A DNA stretch of 64,000 nt from Linepithema humile (taxonomy: Eukaryota > Arthropoda > Insecta > Hymenoptera > Formicidae). Under the pieces are notes generated by a model. It made no database searches, had not been told where the DNA came from, and saw only the letters and a program-made list of their open reading frames with translations. The position numbers were made by a program, and so were the translations under genes. Positions 26,614-40,350 of this stretch are shown one piece after another (the stretch's first letter is position 1; the number at the start of each line of letters is the position of its first letter). Location of the stretch: assembly GCF_040581485.1 (NCBI RefSeq), contig NC_090128.1, forward strand, positions 2,356,001 through 2,420,000, read 5' to 3'.

Positions 26614-29600
26614 AAAAAATTTGCATGTTTTCGAAAAATTTTTAGCCGTTTAAATATTCGTAAAAATAGTCACTATTTAATAGTTACTATTTATTCTCCT
26701 TTTACTTTTTATATTTCTAAGTCATTTTAATTTGCAAAAGAATAAGTGCCAATCTTCTAATCAATTCTATAAATAGTTAGAGTGTTCAAAAAGGACACTC
26801 AAAAACTAAAATCGTAAACGAGACACGAATAAAACATATTTTAATCGGCGACACGTATGCCTTTTATATCAACAATTTTAGCGTGATTCCTTTTGATATC
26901 ATCGATATTAGATATCAATCATAATATATTCACGTAATAAATATGCATGAAGTTATGATACGATATATTAAAGCGCCGCTACAGGTGTGCTTGTTCCCTT
27001 CAGAGATTTCATCGCATTCGTTGTAACAACTAAACTCATTTGATTAATAAATGTGTATTCAGTGGATACGATAATTGAATGGTTGTTGAGTAATAATCAA
27101 GCACGATAGAATGGATCTACTGAACTATTCAATTTATATAACATATTCAATTATATAACGTTTGTTCTTTCTGCTGAATAAAGAATAATCTCTTGACATT
27201 TGCGCATGATTTATTTTTACCTTCAAATTGAGCCGGACATAAAATATTAATGAAAACAAATTTAGCAGCATAATAGAATTGAATATTACATCTAATTTGA
27301 AAAAGGATACAAATATGATTGTGAATAATACTTCTTCGGGAAAATTGTAAGAATATCTCGGTAATCATGGCCATTATTCATCATTAAAGCGATCGTCGTT
27401 ATTAAATAATGCGAGACGAAAGATAATTTTAAAACGACATTATTTCTTATCGCGCACCTGTCACCGATAATTTTAAGAAAGGCGCCTCAGGTTCGCAACG
27501 ATCGTCGATCAGTCGCTCTCCTGTTTCAGGTGAATCATTAACGGAAAGATGAGATAGAATATTAATGTAGCCGATGGTAAGGAAGCTAAGGACGCGACCT
27601 TCTCGATCAGTATCAGTCCCATATCGACATCGTGTCACGCGGAAGATACAAACGGGCGAACGATCAGGATTTCATTCACTCCTCGCGATATGTTTTCGAA
27701 CGGATACATCGTGTCACCGTACTTAAGCGAAGGACGGACATGTCTCCACGTGGAACGCGCACGCCACGTGCCGCACACACGGACGTTCGAATTTTGCCGC
27801 ACCATCAGTCATCATCTGTTTTATGATACAATATTGTTGGAAGATATCCGATGCGCCGCTATATCTCACTCGAGATTCGAGAGAGGGGGAAAACACGAGA
27901 AGGATCTCTCGCGTGATTACTTAAGGAAGTAGATTAATTGTGAAGACGCTCTCCTTGGATTGCTAACAATGCGCCTGAAATAGAAATCAGGGCTAACTAA
28001 ACCGAAATCGATACGCGAGTAACAGTTCTTTTGATACAAATTCAATAGAATGCCATTCAGAATTCGCTGCTAAAATTAAATAATATTGAAAAGAAAATTG
28101 ATTGAAATATCTAGGATGATCTATGCATGTATTTTGTAGTAAAGAAAATTTGAATTTTATAATTTTTTAGTAAAATTTCTATTTTTTTTATTGTAGGCTA
28201 TTTATATCTTAGCTTTTTTTAATAGAACATTGAATTTTCCAGGCTAAATTGTCTGGAAAATTTGTAAATACAGTTTGTCGTGGGACATTCTATTAAGCCA
28301 TATAAAAGATCGATAACTCTCGGTCGGCTATTAATAGATACTTAAACACGCTAAAATGTATAGGATATATTAACATTCGGGAGCGTCCCCCACGTGTCTC
28401 CTCCAAACCCCGCGAGAGAAGACTAAGTAATGCATCAGTGCTATTTGAAGGGCAAACAAAAATGGGTGGCGGTGCGTCGTTGAAAGGTCTTCATTTTTAT
28501 ACGATTTTTGCGACGGAGAGCGATTGTGCGATCCTGATAAAAAAAACAATAGACCGAGGACTAGATAGGGGAGAATCACCCGCGAAAGACCCTCGAGCGC
28601 CCGAGGATACCTGTGTCGTCATTCAAACCTCGCCGCTTGTCCTTGAAGGACGGTCACGCGGACGAAGTGAGAAGCTATATTGGTAAAACTCGTAAATTTT
28701 AAGGCTGTCAGGTAAAAACCAACCCCCCTCTCCGTGAATCTATCTTTTCCGCTACGTGGAGAGAGAAATTGAGAACCATCTTCTACTTTGACAAGGGACC
28801 CTGTCTCCCTTGTTTGCGATGAAACGTCACGGAGGCAGGATTTAAAGCCTGTGTGGACCCTTCGACCCTACTGCGTGATGTTATTATTTCCGAATAGAGT
28901 AACGTTAATGTTACTTTAGCACTTAATTTTCCGGACAACTTTTTTATTGCTCAGTTTGTCAAATTACTGTCTGTGAAGTATCATTTTGATTGAACGCCTG
29001 TAAAGCGCAAATTTTATCAATTTTATTTCAGCAATCATTTCTGCACAGTTTTTCTTCCAATATGATCAATACAGTTTAATTATCTGTTCCATCGTATCTT
29101 TGGGCGCATAACGCATTATGCGCATTTATTTTAGAATTATGGAAATTATGTTAATTGAGACTTTTAATTAAATGCATTCCATATAATAATGAGAAACTAA
29201 TTGATGAATGGATTAATCAGTAAAATAGCCACGCATAATTATTGCATTATTAAAAACTATATGTTAAAATTATTACAAATTAAATCGAAGAGGGATGTAG
29301 ATAAATATTGAATTTTTTACAACATCAAAAATAATAACATTACAAAACGTTATACGCAAGCGATTTTACAAATTAAATCCGAAAATAGCGAATTTAATGA
29401 TAAGCGAGCAATGTTTGTAATATTAAAAGAGAGAAGCAACGAAGAGAAAGATGGACAGAGACAGATCTAATAACACTAAAATTCTTCACAATATGATACA
29501 TCGTGTTTGACCACGGCATGACATATTATTTAGTAATTATTGCGCAATTAATTTGAAGCAGCCGTTTGCGTGAGCGCGCTTGAATATTGCCTTTGTATCA

Positions 29601-30201
29601 CCAACGTTATTCGACGTTGCGCCGCTGCTAATAATTAGCCGCTTTTAATTAAGCGATCGTTCGACCACGAGTAAACCCTACAAGCGCTGTGATATATTTT
29701 TCTAGATTAATGAACTATCGGAAACATGAGGAATTTTTTATGGAATTTCTCAGAGAAATCAAATGCGTTTTAATGCTTTGTAATATTATCGCGCTTCTGA
29801 TACTGTAAAAAATTTAATGTTGTACCTACACACACATATGCGTCTTTGATTTTTACTAAAACAACGAATAAATATTAAGGATTTTTTATACACTTTAACT
29901 TTTAATGAATGTGTATTAAAATTACCTAAAAAATGTAGATGTAACGATGGCTAATAGCTGTCATTTTCGGTAATTAGTAAACTGGAGTTGTTAATCACAG
30001 AACTTTTAATTAGTGATTTTTGTTTGAAGAGTAATTTTAGTAAATGCTGGATACAATAACAGCGTAAATACACATAATTATAATAATTATCCTCAGTCTC
30101 TTTTTTCACAGAGCTTTTAATTAAGAAAACACAAAAAACTATGTTGCATAATATAAAATTATGTATAAATTTGTAGCGATTTTTCACTCTCAGTAACCAA
30201 A

Positions 30202-30266
30202 ATGTTAGCAATGTTGATCAAATTTACTGTAAATCTGCCAACATTGCTAACATTTGGCTATTTAGA
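30202..30266 (+). repeat. Dispersed dyad repeat, copy 2 (perfect 15-bp hairpin)
   Basis: ATGTTAGCAATGTTG at 30202-30216 is the exact reverse complement of CAACATTGCTAACAT at 30239-30253. The segment then continues TTGGCTATTTAGA like the other copies. Confidence 0.6.
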
Positions 30267-30409
30267 TTGCAAATACTTGCAGCGTTGTGTTATTCATTTC
30301 CAAATAATCGTATTTGGGAACCTCGTGTTAACTTATTTGTGTTTTCCTAATTATACGTATATATCTCGCGATAATGTAAATATGTCAAGAGTGATAATTT
30401 TGGACTCAC

Positions 30410-30457
30410 CCTCTCCCTAGACGTAGCTCCCGGCGTAGTTGCTCTTTACACCAGAAT
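30410..30457 (-). other. Candidate 48-nt microexon (minus strand)
   Basis: On the minus strand a branch-like CTAATC and the acceptor ACTTTTCTGCAATTTCAG precede 48 nt that end at GAGAGG|GTGAGTCC. A single frame is open (FWCKEQLRRELRLGR). The length is a multiple of three, so inclusion would keep the frame. The protein is not recognised and no partner exons were found. Confidence 0.25.
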
Positions 30458-33400
30458 CTGAAATTGCAGAAAAGTTTTGATTAGATATATCGACTAAGTC
30501 GCGTCTTCGTGTGAGAATTCTCCCCCCGAAACACCCCGTTGTCCCTCGCATTCTGACGAACTTTCGGAAAATAGAATGCAGCTGCTTATGACGTCGCGTA
30601 TACTATGTCTGACCGGGTTCCACGGCCTGTCATGTGCATGGTGGCCGGCAAGCCGGCGTACGTGTGTCGGTACCAGGAATCCGATCTTGCGTGAAACGAT
30701 CAAAGGCGCGACAAACACGTGCGACCGAACCGAGCCGCCGATCTATTTCTACGTGGAGATTGCCGCCGTAAACGGAGTTCGTCATTACGCTAGCTGCGTT
30801 CCGCTCGCGTGAGGCTCTCTTTTTGCCGGCCATCCTGTGCCGTCGTGTCCGAAAGATCCCAAAGCTCATTTATTGGAAAAGTTGCTGTGTCTCGGTCCTT
30901 TGGCTCGCTCGGCGAATTATCAAAGCGACACGCCATCGCTTTTCTTTGCCGCCTCTGTCTGACATGAGCGTATGCACGAAAGCTTAACTTCATCCTGTGT
31001 GACTTCGGGACATTCCTTTGGTCAGAGATATGAGAATATCCGTAGTGAAAGCATGTCGCAATAGAGACGACACGTTTAATTCTCTCTACTGTGATGAAAA
31101 GTCTCGCGGGAACTTGCTAACAATTTCTATGATGCAATACGAATAATTAAACAACTGAAGTTTATATTAAATTCACAACGTTGTCACAAATCGCAAGAGA
31201 CATGTTCAATAAAAAATAGAAATATGGAGAATTTTTTAGCTCTTTTCATCCATCATTTATCTATTGTTCGTTTTATTAGCATTTTTCCATGTATATTTTT
31301 CAGATACAATCTCTCTCTGAAATTTTATATAACTAATAGAATTCGATATATACGACTATTAAATGTAATATTTTTGTGCTTTCAAAAAAAAAGATGAAAC
31401 TATGATATATGATTCGTAATGAAAAATTACAAATGATCGATGGCGATTGTGTACGACTAATCGCATTAATATTAATTATACAGAAATAAGTAGCTATAAG
31501 CAAAGTAGCTGCAAACGAAAAGGAAATTAACGTTAATAATAATGATTGAAAAAGATATCGAAAAAATTTGGAGCGATATCCTTAATTCTCCGTGTTCTAA
31601 TTTTCCATCAAGAACAATGTATTTGAGTTCGTGCATTCCTACAAAACATGTAAAAGGAGACAGGATAGATGAGGCGTTACGATAGATAGAACTTGTGCCT
31701 TTGTAAAATCGCGTGCTTCCCAAGTAGGGTACTTCCGGAACGAAGCAGAGTTATGAAAGAATGCCAGGCGAACATTCCATTGTTTCTATCGTAAAGAGCC
31801 TGATGATACGAAGAATTTCGCATTCTCACGCTACATTAAATTTCCAAGTTTATCGGTTGTGCAAATTGAAAATCATATACATACGTTTGAAATTTACTTT
31901 ACATTATAAATTTACAATCTCTCTGTTATATTTTGTAAAGAAAAGATGTGTGAAGAAGCCGTGGGATTACGCGGGTTATCATTAATTGTGTCTATACGAA
32001 GACAATATGATACACCGTGCGGGACTGACATAATAATTTATTATCACGTCACACATTCGTGATAAATCGTTAGAGCACATCATATGTGAAACAATACCGC
32101 CTAATGCAAGTAGCTAATCGTGCGTATAAATAAATACCGTTTATTCCGAGAGTGGGCAAACAATGCTCGGCACAAAAATCGAAATGCAATTTTTCCGACG
32201 TGACTAGAAATCGCAATAAAATACATTATACTGTTTTGACAAAAACATTTATATACATGGTCATCACATTTTGCAGTAGTATCTGTATATTTGAAAAGAA
32301 TAATAAAATATTGAATTATGAAAAAATGTAAGATATTATCCTATATTTCTGATATAATAGTAAAAAAATATTTCAATATTATTTTCATGATATTTTATTT
32401 TCAATATTAATTGATTTGGTCACAAAAAAAAGAGATATAGAATATTTAATAGGATTAAATCGATATTTAAGAACCACACATTAATAATCATGTTTCATGT
32501 AGTATTTGTTATAATTTAATAATAAAAATGGACTGTTTTCGGGCTCTTTTATACATAAATGCTTATTAGTTTCCATAATTTATATAACTTATTTAATAGC
32601 AAGTTATACACCCGGCTTTATCAAATATTCTATCCAAATTAATACGTTATTGTTGTACATTTCATGAATGCTGAATGCGAAAGAGACGGAACTGTTATAC
32701 TGATAAATTGACTTAAATGTAAGCTATTCCCGCGAGATATGTTGACACACGATACAGTAAATGTAACATAACGCCATTTTTGCGATAGAAATACAAAACG
32801 CTTTGACGGAAAAATGAAGCTTCCCGGATAGAGTAGGACGCAAATTCACAAGCCATAAAGAAACTACATCGCCCCGCGGAATCTCGTTAAACGAGAAAAT
32901 AATGGAATTGCTCTTTTTAATTTCACCACGCGTTGTATTTTGTGCTCGTGTTGCTTGAAAAGGGATCTGAAAAAAGCGCGGTTGACGCAAAATGAAGAGA
33001 CAGATGTCTGCGCAGTTACACAATAAGTCAGAACAATTATCGTTTCTTCTCCTTCTTCGCGGAATTCTCGGAATTGCGCGCAAGAAGTTTAATATTATAT
33101 AATAATATTGCATTATTTACGCATCAATTTGCGTATTAAATTTTATTTTGAAACTTATAACGAAATCGATTTTATTGATTCATTTATCAATTCCGACTGA
33201 TTTCTGCGATTACATAATTCATCTTGGAAACGACAAATAGAACGTTCAGATCGCCTGCATGCAAGTGTGCGTCATCGTTAACCACGCTGTTACCAGCTAT
33301 TCGGTAGGGCAGACATGATCGATTCCATTCGATTCCACAGAATTCCCATAGGGTGACAGTATCTGGTCGAATGCGCTTTGTGGAGTTCGAATTCCATAGA

Positions 33401-34597
33401 TTTTTCACGCGAGTTGATTTTCCGCGCAGTTTCCCCCTGCATGATGCTTTTTAAAAGCTGCCGGTTGCTTTACAATTCGAAAAGTATTCTATCGTCTATT
33501 AAACTCATTTGTTCATATGCGATTTAGCGCGAAAATACAGTTCTTCAACTTCCACATTAATATCACAAAATTAAGAGTTCCGCGACGAAAAAATAAGGAA
33601 CTTTACTCGTCAAAAACGCTCGTATATAACGCTTCTTCATATTTGATCCCTGCAAACAGGATTGTGAATTTCTACATCGAATTTCATTCGCCATAAATTA
33701 CCTATAAATACACTACAAGGTAAATTTAATTAACTTCAAATAGGTGGTGAACAAGAGAGTGGATCGGCGAGCGCGGGAACTCCTAATCCTCTGAAAATTA
33801 GGGTATCAGAGAATATAGTGATTGATCGGCTTGAAAATTTTACGCCGCCATTTCGACATAGTACAAGATTGATGTCAGTTGTTTCAACATGGGACTAAGC
33901 AGACTTCTCATGGAGAAGCTTAGCGAGAGAAGACGAATCATGAAAGTGAATAAAAAATCTAGATTGAAATTATATATTGGTAGACTAATACAACTTTCCA
34001 CAATTTACTCTTAATTACAATTTATTTTTTACTTTTACGCTTTTATTTAATATCCGCAGTAGCAAGCCACAATATTGTCTTCGTGTTCAAATAAAGCTGT
34101 TGTGGCAAAAAAAAAAAAAAATAAATGAAATGTAAATTGAAGTTGTATCTCTCAAATGTGTCAACAAAATCTGTTTCTAAGAAATTTTATTGAAAAAAAT
34201 ATATGTAGTATTTTTTCCGATGACAATTCTTTAGTTGATTAATTTCTTTTTATATTCAAAACTACGCACGGTTTGGGTGTGAAAAAAAGTGTCGGTCCAT
34301 TTAATTGCAATATGTAGTTAGTTTGTATCGTTTGGATATCACACATGCAACAAATAGTCGGACAAGCTACGCGAGCGAATCGTTGCGACGATATCTCTGA
34401 AAAACGAACAAAATCGAATAGCGCACTAATTAGCGAACTCGTTACCGTCGGTCACAGTTAATCGAATCAAAACCAGTTCACCCAGTTGACCTTCACGTCC
34501 GTCGCGAGCCGCGCTGTATCGAAGCGACTCGCTCTCTTCTCTGGCTTTTAGTTAAAGTAACTTAAGTGATAGTAAATCGTTCTCGCCGGGCGGAGAG

Positions 34598-34699
34598 ATG
34601 CCGCTGCGGGGAAAGTCGGGCTGGGGAAAATGTGCGAGAAAGGGAAAAAACAGTAGCTCGATAAAGGGCACGGTCGGGTATAAACTATCGAACGCATAA
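34598..34699 (+). CDS. Possible 33-residue small ORF in a GC-rich island
   Basis: ATG at 34598 (purine at -3) opens 33 codons ending in TAA at 34697. The peptide is basic (MPLRGKSGWGKCARKGKN then a Ser/Lys-rich end). It sits in a local GC-rich patch of about 34,480-34,690 that resembles a promoter or leader. There is no family match and no signal peptide, and it may be chance. Confidence 0.12.
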   Translation: MPLRGKSGWGKCARKGKNSSSIKGTVGYKLSNA

Positions 34700-36654
34700 A
34701 AACAAGCCCTTGTGCAATAACGACTTTACAGTAATTGAATTGATTATTTTAAGAGGAACGAGGCTCCATATTGCAGCATGCCAATGAAGTGAACACAAAG
34801 TTCTTTTTCTGTTGCTTAGAAAATTAAATTTTTTGTATAAATTTAGAAAAATGCACGATCGGCGAAGAATTGTAGCAATTGGTATAAAAAATCTATTATA
34901 TGAAGAAAGAATTAATCACAAATCTTCATCAGTAACATATTGTTTGATGCAAATTTGATGTATATTTTTTGTGTGAAAAAAACACAAAATAGAAAGATTT
35001 ATAAAAATCTTTAGAATTAAAAATTATTAAACATTATTAATATAAAAGTTTACCTAGTTATAGTATTGTAAGCTTTAACAATAATTCACGATGAGTAAAG
35101 CTGGTTTATCGAAAACAACTGAAAAATTTTTCAATTTTCAATTTTCAAATAAAAATATATTGCGATATCTCACATAAAGCGGGATTTTTTTAATAGTTAT
35201 ATCAGTATTAAACGATAAACGTTATGGATCTGTAAAATTTATTTACCGAAACTCCACATTGTTCCGGGAGATATGATTCGTAATAGAATCGATACGATCG
35301 CAATGGCATCCTAAATTGTGTTTCTACTACTGGCCGTTAGTCACACGCTCACCTAACCACTACACGCTTGATCAGAGTGAGATTGCACTACTGATGAAAC
35401 GAGGAGAGCTGCCTGTCTGATATGAGATTTGTGTAAGCAAATCTGTTGTTGCACCATTTGCACTTTGGGTATTTAACGTAGCTTACGTTACACGGGTATT
35501 TGCATGCGCGCGTTATGCTCGTCTCTATTTGGACTCGTTCAAATAAACTGCCATAAAATTGCAATTAATGTTACAAAGCAAAAACACGTCGATTGCGCTA
35601 TAAAATGTGCATCGCAAAAAATATTCACATAAATTTCCTCATTTATTCATACTTATTTAAAAATATAGTAACTTTTTAATTGCTGTAATTAAAATATCGG
35701 CACTTCTATCGCAATTAAAATTATTTAAAAATACAGAAAATAACTCGGTCATTAAAAATCCAAAATAAAAGCCAATATAAACCAGAACAATGAGATCTCA
35801 ATAATTAAAATTCTCGTAAGAATAACACATCTTATTTATTACTGTATTCTCAATAACTCAGTTTCTATCGGGTACAATTGATTCTTCGGATCAAGGTTGA
35901 AGAGTATAGTCGAAAATGATGTTGCGTGATTATCTCGCGCGTCAATACGCTTCCCCTACCTCATTTTCATCTGCGCGCGACCGATTTCCTCTATTCCTCG
36001 CTGCAATGTGATGTCAATGTCGGATATATCCCTGTCTCCACGGCGGATAGACAGTTTTATACCCGTCGTTGACGAGTGACGATACTTAGTATTCTGTTGA
36101 TGAGTTAATAACAAATTAGAAAAAGTTGAAAAAATGAAAATATTGCAATTTTAATTTGGGAGCGAGGTTAATTACGCATTTCAACAAATAAAATTGAATT
36201 TCTTTCACTCACGTACAACTTTTTGAGACAACTTGAAGAGATACACGCGTCCTTCGAGATTTTTCTCACTTAACACATTAATTTTTATCTCAAATGTGTC
36301 GCGATTTCTAACAAATTCTTTTCAACGACATCTCGTTTCTGGTGCTCGGCTCCTAACGATACGAAATAAATAGGATCAATTGGAATCGACGAAACGTAAG
36401 CGATGACTTTCGTAAGATAAGAACTAGGAGCGTTTTGGTAAACTCGAGAATGCTTGACGCCCTTGGCGACGAGACGACCGGTGGGTCAAATTGGCGAAAC
36501 GACACGGTCGAAGAGCACGGAACGACGTTTTTCTCCGGAAAGTTGAAGTGGTAAGTACAAATCGGGCGTTCAAGGTGGAAAGGACACTACGAATTTGTTC
36601 CAAGAAATTCACGGTATTATAAATGAACTCTCGAACTTTATAAGATTTGTCTAG

Positions 36655-36716
36655 AAAGAGAAAGAACGAGAGAGAGAGAGAGAAAGAGAAGAATAGAGTA
36701 GAGTAGAATAGAGTAT
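36655..36716. repeat. GA-rich and (GAGTA)n tract
   Basis: (GA)n followed by AGAGTAGAGTAGAATAGAGT, a short degenerate pentamer array. Confidence 0.85.
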
Positions 36717-39116
36717 ATTTCATGTTCTAAGATCAAAGTAATTAGTAAGATTAATCCATAGATTGCACGAAATGATTAAAAGAGATTTCTAATATTTAGA
36801 GATTCTTAAAGATTTTCAAAGATTTTGTAATTACATTAAACAATATACATATATGTAGATCATATGATTATAATATTGCAATATAAAGTGTGTTTCTTTC
36901 TAATCCAAATAAAAATTCAATGAATAAGAAAATAGTAAAACAGCGGTTAGGTTCAACATCATTAATATTGAAAATAGCTATAAATTCATAAAGTATATTT
37001 GGCTATCATTAAGCTCGAGCTAAGAAAGAGAGAGGGCGAGGGTGAGCAGGTGGTGTTCCAGTGCCGACAAACGCCTGCCGCCCCCGTGTTTCGCTTTATT
37101 AAGCTCCCCTTTCCATCAATTAATACGGAAGAAATGGTACGGAAGAGCGTCCTTCTTTCCAAGCGCCGAGCCTTGATAAAGGGGAACTCGTGATGCTCGC
37201 GCAACAGACTTGTGGAAGCGATGACGCCGCAACGGAAGAAGCGTTCGTTCGCTTCCTATCCACGACGCGCGTAGCGGGAGTGCGTGGAATAGAAAATTGA
37301 AATACGAAAAATCGTAGGATCAGCAGAGTTTTGCTGTTGAAATTCACGAAGACAGACGAGCGCGTGCGTATCCTTCGATAAAACCAATTCCGGAGGCTGA
37401 GAACTGAAATACACTCACATATCGCTATCACGCGGAATGATAAGAAGCGTACGCGGTGTTCAAAGGGGATACACAAGTCAAAATGTGTTGAAGATAATGG
37501 GAGAAGTAAAAAGTTAAAAAGTCGCAATACATTCGTATAATAATTGCTTCTGAAAAGCTTCGAACTTTTGCGGAATTCAATCGTTGTCTTCTCTTTAATC
37601 TCTCATAATGTGTACGATAAATCCTGCGCGTGTATCAGTTTAACAAAATTTACGTAAATTTCCATAAATTTAGCTCGTGATTGTTAACGCACTTGCATTC
37701 AAAGTGTTTAATTAAGACCGTGTTTCTCCTCGTTTGCATTTTATGTCGTTGCTTCCTTTGACGTGCCCTTACGAGGCCGTTAATTAAAACTGACACATAA
37801 CGACTTCATTTACGGCGCTACAACAATTTTTGATCAGGCTTGAAAAGCAGTTAATTATAACAAAAAATAACTTGCAACAGTTATCAGAAAAATATGACAT
37901 TCTATGTTGCAGCTCCTGCTATTATTAATTAAATAATGAACAGCGAAACAACGTCAGATAGTTAATTGCAAATTCCACTAAAAATAAGCGAGGAAACGTG
38001 AAAGTTTCGTTGCAACTCGCCCTTGTTGCAACTCTATTCCCATCTTTTCGCGCGTAATTTTACTCGAAGCGGGCTCTTCGTGGAGAACGATAATAATAAA
38101 ATTGCCTCTGCATTTCGTGACTAGGGGAAATTTTGCGGTTAACACGGAAACATCCGTGTCGATAGAAGAACTCTTGCGATAAATCTCGCAATAAAATGAC
38201 AGGAAGAAAAAAAAACGTAGCAAAACGTGTCCTAATTTAATTCATGCGATATATCCACGTTTATCTTGCGTCTTTGACGAGATCGCTCGGAAACAAAAGA
38301 AGAAAGAGCCAGACTCTTTAGCACGCTTTAGACGTGAATAGGGTCTTTAAGCCGTTAAGACCGATTTATTTTTCAAGAGAATCAGTTACTTGATAATAGC
38401 TTGAAGAAAAGATTTAAATAATTCTTCCTACAATTCAGCGAAAATGAAGAACAGAATACAAAAGCCGATAAAATGTTAAAAACGTTTTCAAGCGAAATTA
38501 TCCTCCAATATTGAAGTTGAATATCAACTAATAAATCAATCAATAAATTTGTATAAAGTATATGCAAATTAATATTAGTTATTATTAATATAAATTGAGT
38601 AAAATTAAAAATTATTCTATTTTACATAACTTCGATATATTCAAAAATATAATAGAAATTTTATAGCACATGTTGTGTCACACATTTTGATATACTTCAT
38701 AAATATCTTGGCAAATATAATAACAATTAACAAAATATGCTGTTAACAGAATGAAGGTACACTTCTCATGAGATGTACTACTTCATTTTCCGACAATGTA
38801 GGCGCTGTCGTCTCCAATTGCAATTAAGAGTGTCAACATTTGACATTTCTGCTCTCGCACGGTGGACCTCCCTTGAACTTACATTTTCGCGTGTGCGTCT
38901 GGCCGTGTGTTGATCTTCGCGAAATGAACGGGGGCAAAGTGAAACTTTATCGTCACACGATGTGTTCCATGTCTCAATTTCTTGCGAGCGACGTGCAACA
39001 GCGGAATTTCATCGTTAGATCTTGAACAAGAGGGTGCCACCATGCCCTCGTTAGGTTTCGCTACGTTGAAATTGTATTATCGGGAGAAATTTCATACGAC
39101 ATATTCGATGTCTTTC

Positions 39117-39139
39117 ACTCTCTCTCTCTCTCTCTCTCT
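39117..39139. repeat. (CT)n microsatellite
   Basis: About 11 pure CT units. Confidence 0.93.
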
Positions 39140-40271
39140 GAGTCAAACGTCAATAGCGAAGTTTCGACGTCGCTTCAAGCATATATCCATCCTAAACCTA
39201 ACTTCGCTCAAGGGAATATCCGCGATAAAAAGATGTGATGCAATAAAGTGTGGCAATCAAGAATCCTTTCTCTTTTTTGAAACAAAAAAAAAATAAAAAA
39301 TTTGATTATTCGCGTAGATTAGATTAATCTATTCTTAATCCTTAAATCAAAAAACATTATAATTCGGAATTTTAATTGCAAGTAAAATTAAAATTTCATC
39401 AATTATTTGTTTTGTAAATAGTTTAAAAAATAACTTTTTAAAGAATAATAAAAATATATCGAACAATTTCTATCGAAAACTACGTATTTCTCATTCGGCT
39501 TATTCATTCAGTTTATAAGGCTTTTCGCTATTATCATTTAAACAATACACTTTTGTTCATATTTTGCGCTCTTTGTTAATCATATTTATTACGCATATTT
39601 TCGCTTTATCACGTCAACCATTTAAAATATACTCTGGCGAGGCAACAGCGCAATGCATTCGCTATCTTCGGGCATTGCCCACTCCCGTGTAAAAACAATT
39701 TTCCATCCGACACTTTCAATATGAACAAGCAATAACGAGTGCATTTAAGCGACCGTATTGTGTACGGACATTTTTTTGTTTTGTTTGCACTATGCTTTCA
39801 TCCTGTATACGCTGTACCTGGAGGCGAACACAAGTGCTAACCTTTTCTATTAACAGCCGGAAACGCACGCGTGCCCGCGCGTCGTGAGCGTGTACGTGCA
39901 CGTAACTCGCGCGCGTAATTCGCGAGAACAAAACGTTTATGAATAAATCGTCGAGGAAAACAGCTGTCAACTACAGAATTATCGAGCCCTCGAGGCGATT
40001 CGCAGTGGAGCGAGTGAATGCTGCGTAACGAAATGCGGTGTACGATAAACGAGATAATCAGATAAGCATTACTTCTCGTGTGTATAAAGAGGGGAACGAT
40101 CGATGGCGCGGTAAACGGCGAAAAGTCACAAATCTATTCACGTCAAATTTCTGTATTCACTTTTGCTTCACTTGTCTTGTAAATTGTGCAACAACTCGCA
40201 TTTTTTAAACACTCGTGTCTCATTAAACTAATTTACAGAAGTGTGATCAAAATATTTATGTAAGCAAAAAG

Positions 40272-40350
40272 TTGTCAGATTGACAGTAAATTTCTTGATC
40301 TAATTCTTTGTCAATCCGTCAATATCGCTAACATTCGGCTATCTGGGATT
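40272..40350 (+). repeat. Dispersed dyad repeat, copy 3
   Basis: GTCAGATTGACA and TGTCAATCCGTC form imperfect inverted arms, followed by AATATCGCTAACATTCGGCT and ATCTGGG. It matches copy 2 over the GCTAACATTYGGCTAT core. Confidence 0.5.

Larger units (their letters stand above)
24263..30201. other. Non-coding stretch with a CpG-rich island
   Basis: A broad CpG-rich zone at about 25,120-26,560 ends near a donor-like GTAAGT at 26,549 and could be the first exon or promoter of a plus-strand gene. A second GC-rich zone lies at about 28,360-28,870. No open frame here resembles a known protein. Confidence 0.6.
30458..40271. other. Non-coding stretch
   Basis: GC-rich patches at about 30,480-31,000, 34,480-34,690 and 37,010-37,450, otherwise AT-rich with microsatellites at 36,655 and 39,117 and a poly-A run at 34,107-34,121. 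Only the weak small ORF at 34,598 is listed. Confidence 0.6.

Noticed and set aside
35355..35400. Minus-strand segment between CATCAG and GGTTAG|GTGAGC
   Set aside because: The splice signals look good but all three frames contain a stop, and there is no supporting context.
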